Source: Flavobacteriaceae bacterium (GTDB taxonomy: Bacteria; Bacteroidota; Bacteroidia; Flavobacteriales; Flavobacteriaceae). From it: a stretch of DNA of 7,865 nt. The DNA lies in the NCBI GenBank assembly GCA_023145595.1, contig JAGLDM010000142.1:1-7865 (forward strand), written 5' to 3'. The first letter of the stretch is position 1, and every line of letters starts with the position of its first letter. Of this stretch, positions 1 to 6,546 are shown piece by piece. Both the position numbers and the translations under genes were made by a program. The notes beneath the pieces were generated by a model. It saw only the letters and a list, made by a program, of their open reading frames with translations. It searched no databases and was not told the origin of the DNA.

Positions 1-1316
1 ATATTCTGCCCAATTTTTTCAATGAAATTACTTTCAAAAAAGGGTCTAAATTCTTCTATTATTTTTTGAGCAGCACCTTTATCTTCTGGAATAGGGAGGT
101 AATATCCTTTTCCTTTTTCATAAGAAAAAGCAATTCCTACCAACTCGGCTTCCATTGTATTTAGGCTTGTAGTCTCGGTATCAAAACAAACAGACTTTTG
201 TTGTAATAAGTTTTTTAATAATAATTTACGTGACAATTCATTTGAAACCGACTGATAAAAATGATTGGTGTTTTTTGCTTCTTGAAATCCAGAAATAATT
301 GCTACAGGAGTGTCTGCTGGTGCAGCGAATAAATCGAGTTGTTCATTTTGTTTTTGTACGGGTACTTTAGTGGTTTTTTCTTCTGGCGTTGGAATTTCCT
401 TATTTCCTTTTGATGTATCATTTGAAGCGGGTGCTTTAAATAGCCGATTGAAAAATTCATGAGCTCTTTTGAATTCCAATTCTTGAAACACATCTGCAAC
501 TTTCTGAAAATTAGGAGTTGACATTTCAAAATCTTTTTCATGAAATTCAACAGGGCAATCGAGCATTATAGTTGCTAGTTGTTTTGAAAGTAAGCCCAAT
601 TCTTTATTAGCCTCCACTTTTTCTTTCATTTTTCCTTTCAACTCATGAGTGTTTGCCAATAAATTTTCCATGCTGCCATATTGCGCTAAGAATTTTTTGG
701 CTGTTTTTTCACCAACTCCTGGGAGTCCGGGAATATTATCTACCGCATCTCCCATCATCCCTAAAAAGTCAATTACCTGTTTAGGGTCTTTTACTCCAAA
801 CTTTTCTTGGACTTTTGGAATGTCCCAAATTTCGATGCCGTTCCCCATTCTTGCAGGGCGATACATTACCACATTTTCAGTTACCAACTGCGCGTAATCC
901 TTATCGGGAGTTACCATAAATGTTTTGTAACCGGCTTTATCGGCTTGTACAGAAAGGGTCCCTATTAAATCATCAGCTTCAATCCCTTCTACTTCAACAA
1001 TAGGAATATTCATTGCCTCTAATATTTTATGAATATAAGGAACTGCAATTTTAATTGCCTCAGGCGTTTCTTTTCTGTTGGCTTTGTATTCAGGGAAAGC
1101 CTCTCTCCTTGCTTTAGAACCTCCTTTGTCAAAAGCGACAGCCAAAAGATCTGGTTTTTCACGTCTAATTACATCGAGCAAGGAATTAGTAAAACCTAAT
1201 ATTGCAGAGGTATCCATTCCTTTAGAGTTAATACTTGGGTTTTTTATTAAGGCATAATATCCGCGGAAAATCAATGCAAAAGCATCTAATAAAAACAGTC
1301 TTTTTTGTTCTGGCAT
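1..1316 (-). CDS. polA: DNA polymerase I, N-terminal 438 residues (runs off the left edge)
   Basis: DNA polymerase I acts in Okazaki-fragment maturation and repair synthesis in the cytoplasm. The visible part covers the 5'-3' (flap) nuclease domain, roughly residues 1-290, a charged Lys/Glu/Pro-rich linker near 292-325, and the beginning of the 3'-5' exonuclease domain. Nuclease metal-ligand motifs are in order: D11 in FLLDAF, D63 region in AVAFDKG, EADD at 113-116, TPDKDY with D138 and D140, and the helix-hairpin-helix GDAVDNIPG with D190 and D193 followed by GVGEKTA. Further on, FDTETTSL at about 378-385 is exonuclease motif I, with D379 and E381 matching the proofreading metal ligands of E. 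coli Pol I, so proofreading may be retained. The last readable residues (FRPFFE, then EKIGQN) continue in frame to base 1, so the truncation comes from the window edge, not decay. The ATG at 1316-1314 gives the family N-terminus MPEQKRLFLLDAFALIFRGY. There is no clear ribosome binding site, which is normal in Bacteroidota. The gene diverges from the efflux locus and shows no functional link to it. Confidence 0.97.
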   Translation of the reverse strand, partial: MPEQKRLFLLDAFALIFRGYYALIKNPSINSKGMDTSAILGFTNSLLDVIRREKPDLLAVAFDKGGSKARREAFPEYKANRKETPEAIKIAVPYIHKILEAMNIPIVEVEGIEADDLIGTLSVQADKAGYKTFMVTPDKDYAQLVTENVVMYRPARMGNGIEIWDIPKVQEKFGVKDPKQVIDFLGMMGDAVDNIPGLPGVGEKTAKKFLAQYGSMENLLANTHELKGKMKEKVEANKELGLLSKQLATIMLDCPVEFHEKDFEMSTPNFQKVADVFQELEFKRAHEFFNRLFKAPASNDTSKGNKEIPTPEEKTTKVPVQKQNEQLDLFAAPADTPVAIISGFQEAKNTNHFYQSVSNELSRKLLLKNLLQQKSVCFDTETTSLNTMEAELVGIAFSYEKGKGYYLPIPEDKGAAQKIIEEFRPFFESNFIEKIGQN

Positions 1317-1335
1317 GTTCAAATAATTAGGGAAG

Positions 1336-1362
1336 TAAAAATAGGAAATTCATTTTTAACAA
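1336..1362 (-). promoter_or_regulatory. Candidate polA promoter (weak match)
   Basis: On the minus strand a TTG (1362-1360) is followed after 16 bases by TATTTTTA (1343-1336). The second element differs from the Bacteroidota -7 motif TAnnTTTG only at the last base. The known spacing is about 17-23 bases, so this is one base short. It lies 20 bases before the polA ATG. In DNA this AT-rich, such a match can arise by chance. Confidence 0.25.
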
Positions 1363-1433
1363 GAGGTAGGCAGTTCACTCTCTTTCAAGGTAAGCGCATA
1401 CTCTTTTAAAAGGGGTATATCCCAATATCTGGA
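1356..1433 (-). pseudogene. Short coding-like stretch of unknown origin, ends at a stop before polA
   Basis: In the minus-strand frame one step off the GH78 relic, about 25 codons read like real protein C-terminus: YWDIPLLKEYALTLK, then ESELPTSC and a TAA at 1358-1356. The frame has no start of its own and overlaps the end of the GH78 fragment (1406-1433). I do not recognise the family. It may be the tail of another broken gene joined to the rhamnosidase relic by a deletion, or simply a chance reading. Composition and absence of stops are the only support. Confidence 0.25.
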
Positions 1434-1696
1434 GAAAAGGGACCTCCTTTGTCTTTCTTTTTTATTTGTCCGGCAACACTTGTCATAACATTTAGTGAAC
1501 CGTCTTTATGAATTAATTCACCATATCTAAGTTTTATCTTTGTTCCTGCAGGAGCCTCTACTTTTAATTTTGCCCAACCTGAAAATTTTTGCCCCATATC
1601 AAACAGATAAACCCCAGGTGTTGGTTCTCTTCTTTTAAAAGAATATGAGTTTTCCCTGTAATCAGAATTTGTAGGGCTTTGATTACTAAATATATT
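1406..1696 (-). pseudogene. Fragment of an alpha-L-rhamnosidase (glycoside hydrolase family 78)
   Basis: The minus-strand frame is open from an in-frame TAA at 1699-1697 to a TAA at 1408-1406, about 96 codons. The part from about base 1630 resembles the conserved beta-sandwich region ahead of the catalytic domain of bacterial GH78 rhamnosidases: PTPGVYLFDMGQKFSGW, then LKVEAPAGTKIKLRYGEL, HKDGSLNVMTSVAGQIK and GGPFSPDI. Intact enzymes of this family are usually 700-1100 residues and release terminal L-rhamnose from polysaccharides. Here both the N-terminal domains and the whole (alpha/alpha)6 catalytic barrel are missing, and similarity stops just before the TAA. The ATG at 1597 is only an internal methionine in the FDMGQ motif, not a real start. 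This is a decayed remnant, probably of a lost polysaccharide-use gene; a functional 63-residue protein is unlikely. The first 25 or so codons (1631-1696) are not clearly alignable by eye. Confidence 0.75.
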
Positions 1697-1707
1697 TTAT
1701 ACATTTG
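1679..1707 (+). promoter_or_regulatory. Bacteroidota-type promoter for the efflux locus
   Basis: A TTG at 1679-1681 (inside TTTG 1678-1681) and TACATTTG at 1700-1707 match the Bacteroidota -33 and -7 elements (TTG, then TAnnTTTG) with 18 bases between them, inside the usual 17-23 range. The next ATG begins at 1710, only two bases after the -7 element, so transcription should start at or within a few bases of the start codon. A 10-base palindrome AAATATATTT (1688-1697) lies in the spacer. Confidence 0.6.
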
Positions 1708-1709
1708 TA

Positions 1710-2114
1710 ATGGTGATAAAACTGATTTCAATATTCATATCTTCCTTAATTCTATTTCAGAGTTCACATATTACTTTTAGTGATATGGAGAAACTAGATG
1801 AATTAATAGAACATTCTATTTTTCATAGTGATGAATTTGGTGACTCCTTCTTTGTTTTCTTATCTAAACATTATGGAGAATTAAAGTTAGATCACAATGA
1901 TGATTATCAGAAAGGTAATGAAAATCACGAAAATTTACCTTTTCAACAACATCAATGTCAAACTGCATCAGCATTTAATTTGGTTTTAAATAACATCGAT
2001 TTAGAATTTAAAAATGGTTTTTTTACGGACTATGATAAACTTACATTTTATAGTCAAGACCTGTATTCTTCTTTTTATGTAGGAGGAGTTTTTCAACCAC
2101 CTAAGCATCTATAA
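1710..2114 (+). CDS. Small exported His/Asp/Glu-rich protein preceding the metal efflux genes
   Basis: This 134-residue protein has an N-terminal hydrophobic segment (about residues 3-16, one Lys at 4) that looks like a signal peptide or membrane anchor. There is no lipobox cysteine. The mature part is acidic, with eight histidines in the whole protein (20, 35, 39, 54, 62, 73, 81, 133), an Asp/Asn/His-rich stretch at 61-75 and a single cysteine at 83 in QHQC. It ends in VFQPPKHL; a C-terminal QPP is something I associate with small exported proteins that precede RND metal pumps in Bacteroidota, but I cannot name the family firmly. Its position in front of an RND pump and its potential metal ligands suggest a periplasmic metal-binding or sensing accessory; this is inference. 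An in-frame TGA at 1680-1682 with no ATG, GTG or TTG between it and 1710 fixes the start at the ATG 1710 (or GTG 1713), immediately after a promoter -7 element. It could equally be an unrelated small envelope protein. Confidence 0.75.
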   Translation: MVIKLISIFISSLILFQSSHITFSDMEKLDELIEHSIFHSDEFGDSFFVFLSKHYGELKLDHNDDYQKGNENHENLPFQQHQCQTASAFNLVLNNIDLEFKNGFFTDYDKLTFYSQDLYSSFYVGGVFQPPKHL

Positions 2115-2130
2115 TTTATTGTTTTAACTA

Positions 2131-2154
2131 TATATTTGTAACAATTGTTTGTTA
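2131..2154 (+). promoter_or_regulatory. Second -7 element with an overlapping operator-like inverted repeat
   Basis: TATATTTG (2131-2138) matches TAnnTTTG, 45 bases before the pump start codon. I found no TTG at the proper distance upstream (the only nearby one, 2119-2121, is 9 bases away), so promoter strength is doubtful. Immediately after it are the palindrome AACAATTGTT (2140-2149) and the arms TAACA (2139-2143) and TGTTA (2150-2154) separated by six bases. These would cover the transcription start and could bind a repressor. The pump gene may thus have its own start in addition to read-through from 1700. Confidence 0.35.
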
Positions 2155-2183
2155 TGAATTTTATATTCATTAAATTTATTAGC

Positions 2184-5100
2184 ATGCTTTCATATATTAT
2201 TAATTTTAGTATAAAGAATAAGTTTATTATTCTTTTGTTTACCACCTTTATTGTCGGCTTTGGTTTGTATTCGTTATCACAAATCCCGATAGGAGCCGTT
2301 CCAGATATTACCAATAACCAAGTACAGGTTATCACAACTTCAAGAAACCTTTCTACCCAGGATATGGAGAAATTCATTACCTCTCCTGTTGAACTAGAAA
2401 TGGCGAATTTACCTGGAGTTGTAGAAATCCGTTCTGTTTCAAAATTCGGATTATCTGTTGTTACCATTGTTTTTGAGGATGATATGGGTACCTATTTACC
2501 CCGTCAATTAATTGCAGAAAAAATTATATCTGCAGCAGAAAAAATTCCTGAAGGGTTTGGAGTTCCTCAAATGGGTCCAGTCACCACAGGGCTAGGAGAA
2601 ATCTACCAATATACATTAGACGTGAAGCCTGGTTATGAAGATCAATATGATGCCACAGACTTAAGAACCATTCAAGATTGGATTGTAAAACGGCAGCTCT
2701 CTGGAATTCTTGGCGTTGTAGAAGTGAATAGTTGGGGAGGTTTCTTAAAGCAATATGAAGTTGCTATAAACACCAACAAACTCAATGCTATGGAAATAAC
2801 GGCTAGCGATGTGTTTAGGGCTTTAGAGCGGAATAATAGTGTTGCTGGAGGTGGATATATTGAAAAGGTGAATCAGGCATATTTTATTAAAGGAGAAGGC
2901 TTGGTAAGTTCTATAGAGGATATCAAAAATATTGTTGTTCAGAATAAAGATGGACTTCCTATTTATATAGGCGATGTTGCTAAAGTCGGTTTTGGTTTTG
3001 CAACTCGTTTTGGTGCAATCACAGGAAACGGACAAGGAGAAAAAGTACTAGGTCAAGTAATGATGCTTAAAGATGCTAATTCTAAAAAGGTTATTGAAGT
3101 GGTGAAAGAACGTGTTGCCACAATCTCTAAATCATTACCAGAAGGTGTATATATAAACCCCGTTTTAGATAGAAGTGAACTTATTGATAAAACAACATTT
3201 ACGGTTGTAGAAAATCTTATTTTGGGTTGTTTGATAGTCATTTTTGTTGTGGTGCTGCTTTTGGGTAATATTCGCTCTGGATTGGTAGTTGCTTCTGTGA
3301 TTCCACTTTGTTTATTATTCGCTTTGTCTTTAATGTATATTTTTGGTATAGATGCCAACTTAATGAGTTTGGGTGCTATTGATTTTGGAATTATTATAGA
3401 TGGTGCCGTTATTATCGTTGAGTTTATCGCATTTAAAATAACGCAAAGAGGTGATGAAATTAATGGTCTTGATGCGTCAAAAAAACAATTATTAAAGAAT
3501 GAAATTACTTTTACAGGCGCCTCAAAAATGATGAATTCTGCCATTTTTGGTCAGTTAATAATCCTTATTGTTTTTATACCAATCCTTTCTTTAAGTGGAG
3601 TAGAAGGTAAGATGTTTAAACCAATGGCAATTACCTTTAGTTTTGCTTTGATTGGGGCAATGATTTTATGTTTTACATATGTTCCTGTTGTGGCTTCTAT
3701 GTTTTTAAAACCATCAAAAGCATCAGATAAAAATATATCGGTGCGATTAATGAAGTTAATTAACAGGATGTATGAACCTGTAATTGATTGGGCATTAAAA
3801 TCGAAAAAATTTGTAATTATTGCTGCTTCGCTTTTACTTGGTTTTTCAATTTATCTATATAACACTATGGGGGCCGAGTTTGTTCCAACCTTAGATGAAG
3901 GTGATTTTGTAATTCAACCAGTTCTTAAAACAGGAACATCGTTGAGTAGGACCATTGAAATTACTACACAAATTGAAACTATTTTATTAGAAAATTTCCC
4001 AGAAGTAAAACAAGCCGTTACTCGTATTGGTGCTGCAGAAATACCTACGGATCCAATGTCTATGGAGGAAAGTGATGTTATTATTATTCTGCATCCTAAA
4101 AGTGAATGGGTTTCAGCGAAAACCAAAGATGAATTGGCAGATAAATTTAAGGAAGCGCTTGCTATTATTCCGGGAATGGAAGTAGAATTTACACAGCCAA
4201 TAGAAATGCGTTTTAATGAGTTAATAACTGGTGTGCGTTCAGATATTGCAATAAAAGTTTTTGGAGAAGATTTAGATATTTTATCTAAAAAAGGAAATGA
4301 AATTAAAACATTGTTAGAAAATTTAGATGGTGTTGCAGATATTACTGTAGAAAAAATTGTTGGCTTGCCACAGATGAATGTAAATTATAATAGAGCCAAA
4401 ATTGCTCGTTATGGTCTTAATATTCAAGATTTGAATGAAATGGTTTCAATGGGCTTTTCTGGGCGTATTGTTGGAAGTGTTTTTGAAGGAGAAAAACGTT
4501 TTGACTTGGTAGTGCGTTTGGAGGAGAAAAACAGGAAAGATATTGATAATCTTAAAAACCTACATATCGACTTACCGTCTGGAGGGAAGGTTCCATTGAG
4601 TGAATTAGCAGAAATAACCTATAAAAAAGGGGCTGCCAAAATTTCTAGAGACGATACTAGGCGTAGAATTGTTGTAGGAATAAATGTTCGTAACCGAGAT
4701 TTACAATCGGTGGTGGATGATGCTCAAGAAATACTAAATACGAAGTTAAAGTTACCTTCTGGTTATTCTATTAAATATGGAGGTCAATTTGAGAATTTAC
4801 AAAGTGCTGAAAAGCGATTGAAAATAGCAGTGCCAATTGCTTTGGTGCTTATATTTATATTGCTCTATTTTGCTTTTAATTCGGTTAAAGAAGCGTTGAT
4901 TATTTATTCGGCTATACCGCTTTCTGCTGTAGGTGGTATATTATTGCTTTGGATGCGAGATTTACCTTTTAGTATTTCGGCAGGTGTTGGTTTTATAGCA
5001 TTATTTGGAATTGCTGTTTTAAACGGAATTGTATTAATAGAACACTTTAAAGATTTAAAACATCAGGGATTTGATAGTATTGAATCTTTGATTAAACAGG

Positions 5101-6536
5101 GAACAAAAGAACGATTAAGAGCGGTATTGCTAACGGCAGCAGCAGCAGCTTTTGGGTTTTTACCAATGGCAATTTCAACTAATGTAGGAGCAGAGGTGCA
5201 AAGACCTTTAGCAACAGTTGTAATTGGAGGTTTGGTTACATCTACTATTTTAACATTGGTCGTGCTACCAGTATTATATGCCCATTTCCATTCATTAAAA
5301 AAAGGAAGTTTTATGAAGAGGTTAAAAAGAAAATCAGGATTAGGGGTAGGGGTTTTGATGTTATTTTTGTCAATAGACATGATTGCTCAAGAGCAAATTG
5401 AAAACACACCTTTAACTCTCGACGAGTTGATACCTATTGCAATAGATAATAATGCAAGTTTAAAAGCAAGTATGCTTAGTGTGGATAAATCAGAAACAAT
5501 GCGTCATAAAGCATTAAATTTTGATAAAACAAAGGTGTATTATAGTTATGATGAGAGCAATTTAGCTCGTAATAATGAGCCTTTGAATGTTTTTGGAATA
5601 GAACAAGATTTTTTGTTTCCAACTATTTATTTTGCGGCTAAAAATATTAATCAACAGAATTTGTTGGTTGAATTGAGTCGTTATGAAATTAATAAAAAGG
5701 CACTAATTAGAGCAGTTACTTTGAATTTTTATGAATATCAATTCGCAATTGAAAAAGAAGGGATTTATAGGAGTTTAGATAGTTTGTATATAGATTTTTC
5801 TCGAATGGCAAAACGTCGTTTTGAGTTAGGAGAAACAAATTATTTAGAGCGAATAACAGCAAAGTCGAAGCAAAGAGCCATTAAAATAAAATTTGAACAA
5901 GCAGAGCAAGATGTGTTTGTTGCTCATCAAAATTTAATTAAACAGGTTCAATCTGATGAGCCTTTTAAAATTTCAGTAGCTGTTGTTCCGCATAAAATAC
6001 CTGTAGATACTATTGATATTAGCAAAAACCCAGAGCAGGTTTATTATCAGAATAAAATTGCATTGACAGCAGCAGAACGAAAATATGAAAAGCAGCAATT
6101 GTTGCCAGATATAAGTCTAAATTATTTTCAAGGATCAAATTCTAATTTAGACGAAAACTTATTTGGATATCAAATTGGACTTAAAATTCCGTTGTTATTT
6201 GGAGGTAAATCCTCCAATATTAAAGCAACTAAAATTGCGAATGAAATTGCGGTAGAAAGATCTAAGGATCATAAATATCGATTGAATTCACATTATTTAG
6301 CACTCAAAAACACCTTGATTAAATTTGAGAAAGCATTAGATTATTATGAAGTTGAAGGTACGGAACTTTCAGATGAAATATTGAAAGCAGCAGAAAGTGG
6401 TTTTAAAAATGGGGATATTGACTTTTTTCAATATATCCTCAGCGTAGAGAATGCCTATGAAATAAAACTAGACTATTTGGATAATTTAAATGAGTACAAC
6501 CAAACAGTTATTAAAATTAATTATTTAAGCCTATAA
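2184..6536 (+). CDS. Heavy-metal efflux pump: CzcA/CusA-type RND transporter fused to a TolC/CusC-type outer-membrane factor
   Basis: This is a 1450-residue fusion of an inner-membrane proton/cation antiporter with its outer-membrane duct. Residues 1-1040 are a full HME-RND protein: TM1 at 14-32, the PDITNNQVQV signature at 40-49, TM2-TM6 between about 338 and 510, TM7 near 541-560 followed by GAEFVPTLDEGDF, a second periplasmic half with IEMRFNELITGVRSD, and TM8-TM12 between about 881 and 1037. TM4 carries DFGIIIDGAVIIVE, with D400, D406 and E413 at the places of the essential D402, D408 and E415 of Cupriavidus CzcA. That points to divalent cations (Co, Zn, Cd or Ni), not Cu/Ag; the exact metal cannot be read. 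Residues 1044-1069 look like a signal peptide (KRLKRK, hydrophobic core, then MIAQ). Residues 1077-1450 are an OMF domain: TLDELIPIAIDNN, RFELGETNYLERITAKSK near 1211, IPLLFGGKSS near 1336, and GFKNGDIDFFQYI near the end. The frame also has TTG 2145 and ATG 2154, but ATG 2184 gives the usual family N-terminus (MLSYIINFSIKN). RND-OMF fusions of about this length are known in Bacteroidota. Confidence 0.93.
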   Translation: MLSYIINFSIKNKFIILLFTTFIVGFGLYSLSQIPIGAVPDITNNQVQVITTSRNLSTQDMEKFITSPVELEMANLPGVVEIRSVSKFGLSVVTIVFEDDMGTYLPRQLIAEKIISAAEKIPEGFGVPQMGPVTTGLGEIYQYTLDVKPGYEDQYDATDLRTIQDWIVKRQLSGILGVVEVNSWGGFLKQYEVAINTNKLNAMEITASDVFRALERNNSVAGGGYIEKVNQAYFIKGEGLVSSIEDIKNIVVQNKDGLPIYIGDVAKVGFGFATRFGAITGNGQGEKVLGQVMMLKDANSKKVIEVVKERVATISKSLPEGVYINPVLDRSELIDKTTFTVVENLILGCLIVIFVVVLLLGNIRSGLVVASVIPLCLLFALSLMYIFGIDANLMSLGAIDFGIIIDGAVIIVEFIAFKITQRGDEINGLDASKKQLLKNEITFTGASKMMNSAIFGQLIILIVFIPILSLSGVEGKMFKPMAITFSFALIGAMILCFTYVPVVASMFLKPSKASDKNISVRLMKLINRMYEPVIDWALKSKKFVIIAASLLLGFSIYLYNTMGAEFVPTLDEGDFVIQPVLKTGTSLSRTIEITTQIETILLENFPEVKQAVTRIGAAEIPTDPMSMEESDVIIILHPKSEWVSAKTKDELADKFKEALAIIPGMEVEFTQPIEMRFNELITGVRSDIAIKVFGEDLDILSKKGNEIKTLLENLDGVADITVEKIVGLPQMNVNYNRAKIARYGLNIQDLNEMVSMGFSGRIVGSVFEGEKRFDLVVRLEEKNRKDIDNLKNLHIDLPSGGKVPLSELAEITYKKGAAKISRDDTRRRIVVGINVRNRDLQSVVDDAQEILNTKLKLPSGYSIKYGGQFENLQSAEKRLKIAVPIALVLIFILLYFAFNSVKEALIIYSAIPLSAVGGILLLWMRDLPFSISAGVGFIALFGIAVLNGIVLIEHFKDLKHQGFDSIESLIKQGTKERLRAVLLTAAAAAFGFLPMAISTNVGAEVQRPLATVVIGGLVTSTILTLVVLPVLYAHFHSLKKGSFMKRLKRKSGLGVGVLMLFLSIDMIAQEQIENTPLTLDELIPIAIDNNASLKASMLSVDKSETMRHKALNFDKTKVYYSYDESNLARNNEPLNVFGIEQDFLFPTIYFAAKNINQQNLLVELSRYEINKKALIRAVTLNFYEYQFAIEKEGIYRSLDSLYIDFSRMAKRRFELGETNYLERITAKSKQRAIKIKFEQAEQDVFVAHQNLIKQVQSDEPFKISVAVVPHKIPVDTIDISKNPEQVYYQNKIALTAAERKYEKQQLLPDISLNYFQGSNSNLDENLFGYQIGLKIPLLFGGKSSNIKATKIANEIAVERSKDHKYRLNSHYLALKNTLIKFEKALDYYEVEGTELSDEILKAAESGFKNGDIDFFQYILSVENAYEIKLDYLDNLNEYNQTVIKINYLSL
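5302..5315 (+). promoter_or_regulatory. Possible internal translation start for the OMF part
   Basis: Inside the fusion gene, a purine-rich AAGGAAG (5302-5308) precedes an in-frame ATG at 5313-5315 by four bases. Starting there would give a 407-residue protein beginning with a normal signal peptide (MKRLKRK, then a hydrophobic core and MIAQ) and containing the entire OMF domain, a usual length for a TolC-family channel. It looks like the start of a formerly separate gene. Bacteroidota depend little on Shine-Dalgarno pairing, so whether it is used is unknown. Confidence 0.3.
6199..6217 (+). repeat. Short perfect hairpin inside the OMF coding region
   Basis: TTGGAGG (6199-6205) and CCTCCAA (6211-6217) are perfect inverted copies with a five-base loop. 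They encode part of the FGGKSSN turn. There is no T-run after it, so it is not a terminator. The GGK codons alone may explain half of it. Confidence 0.5.
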
Positions 6537-6546
6537 AATTATCGTT

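Noticed and set aside
302..550. 82-codon minus-strand open frame over polA
   Set aside because: It lies in another frame of the same strand inside the real polA frame and reads as low-complexity Lys/Gln-rich sequence; polA is clearly the coding frame.
1688..1697. Palindrome AAATATATTT between the promoter elements
   Set aside because: A 10-base A/T-only palindrome is expected by chance in DNA this AT-rich, so I do not call it an operator.
2145..2183. Longer N-terminus for the pump from TTG 2145 or ATG 2154
   Set aside because: The extra 10-13 residues (FIFIKFIS) are not part of the usual family N-terminus, and 2145 lies too near the -7 element; ATG 2184 fits better, though ATG 2154 cannot be excluded.
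2093..2467. 124-codon minus-strand open frame at the start of the pump gene
   Set aside because: Antisense shadow of the small gene end and the RND N-terminus; no family features, while the plus strand encodes clear RND motifs.
3053..3544. 163-codon minus-strand open frame inside the RND domain
   Set aside because: Antisense of the TM2-TM4 region; its Ile/Ser/Thr-rich make-up is what reversed hydrophobic codons give.
5136..5150. GCAGCAGCAGCAGC trinucleotide run
   Set aside because: It encodes an alanine run in TM11 (LTAAAAAFG), a place where this family is normally alanine-rich; not a separate repeat element.
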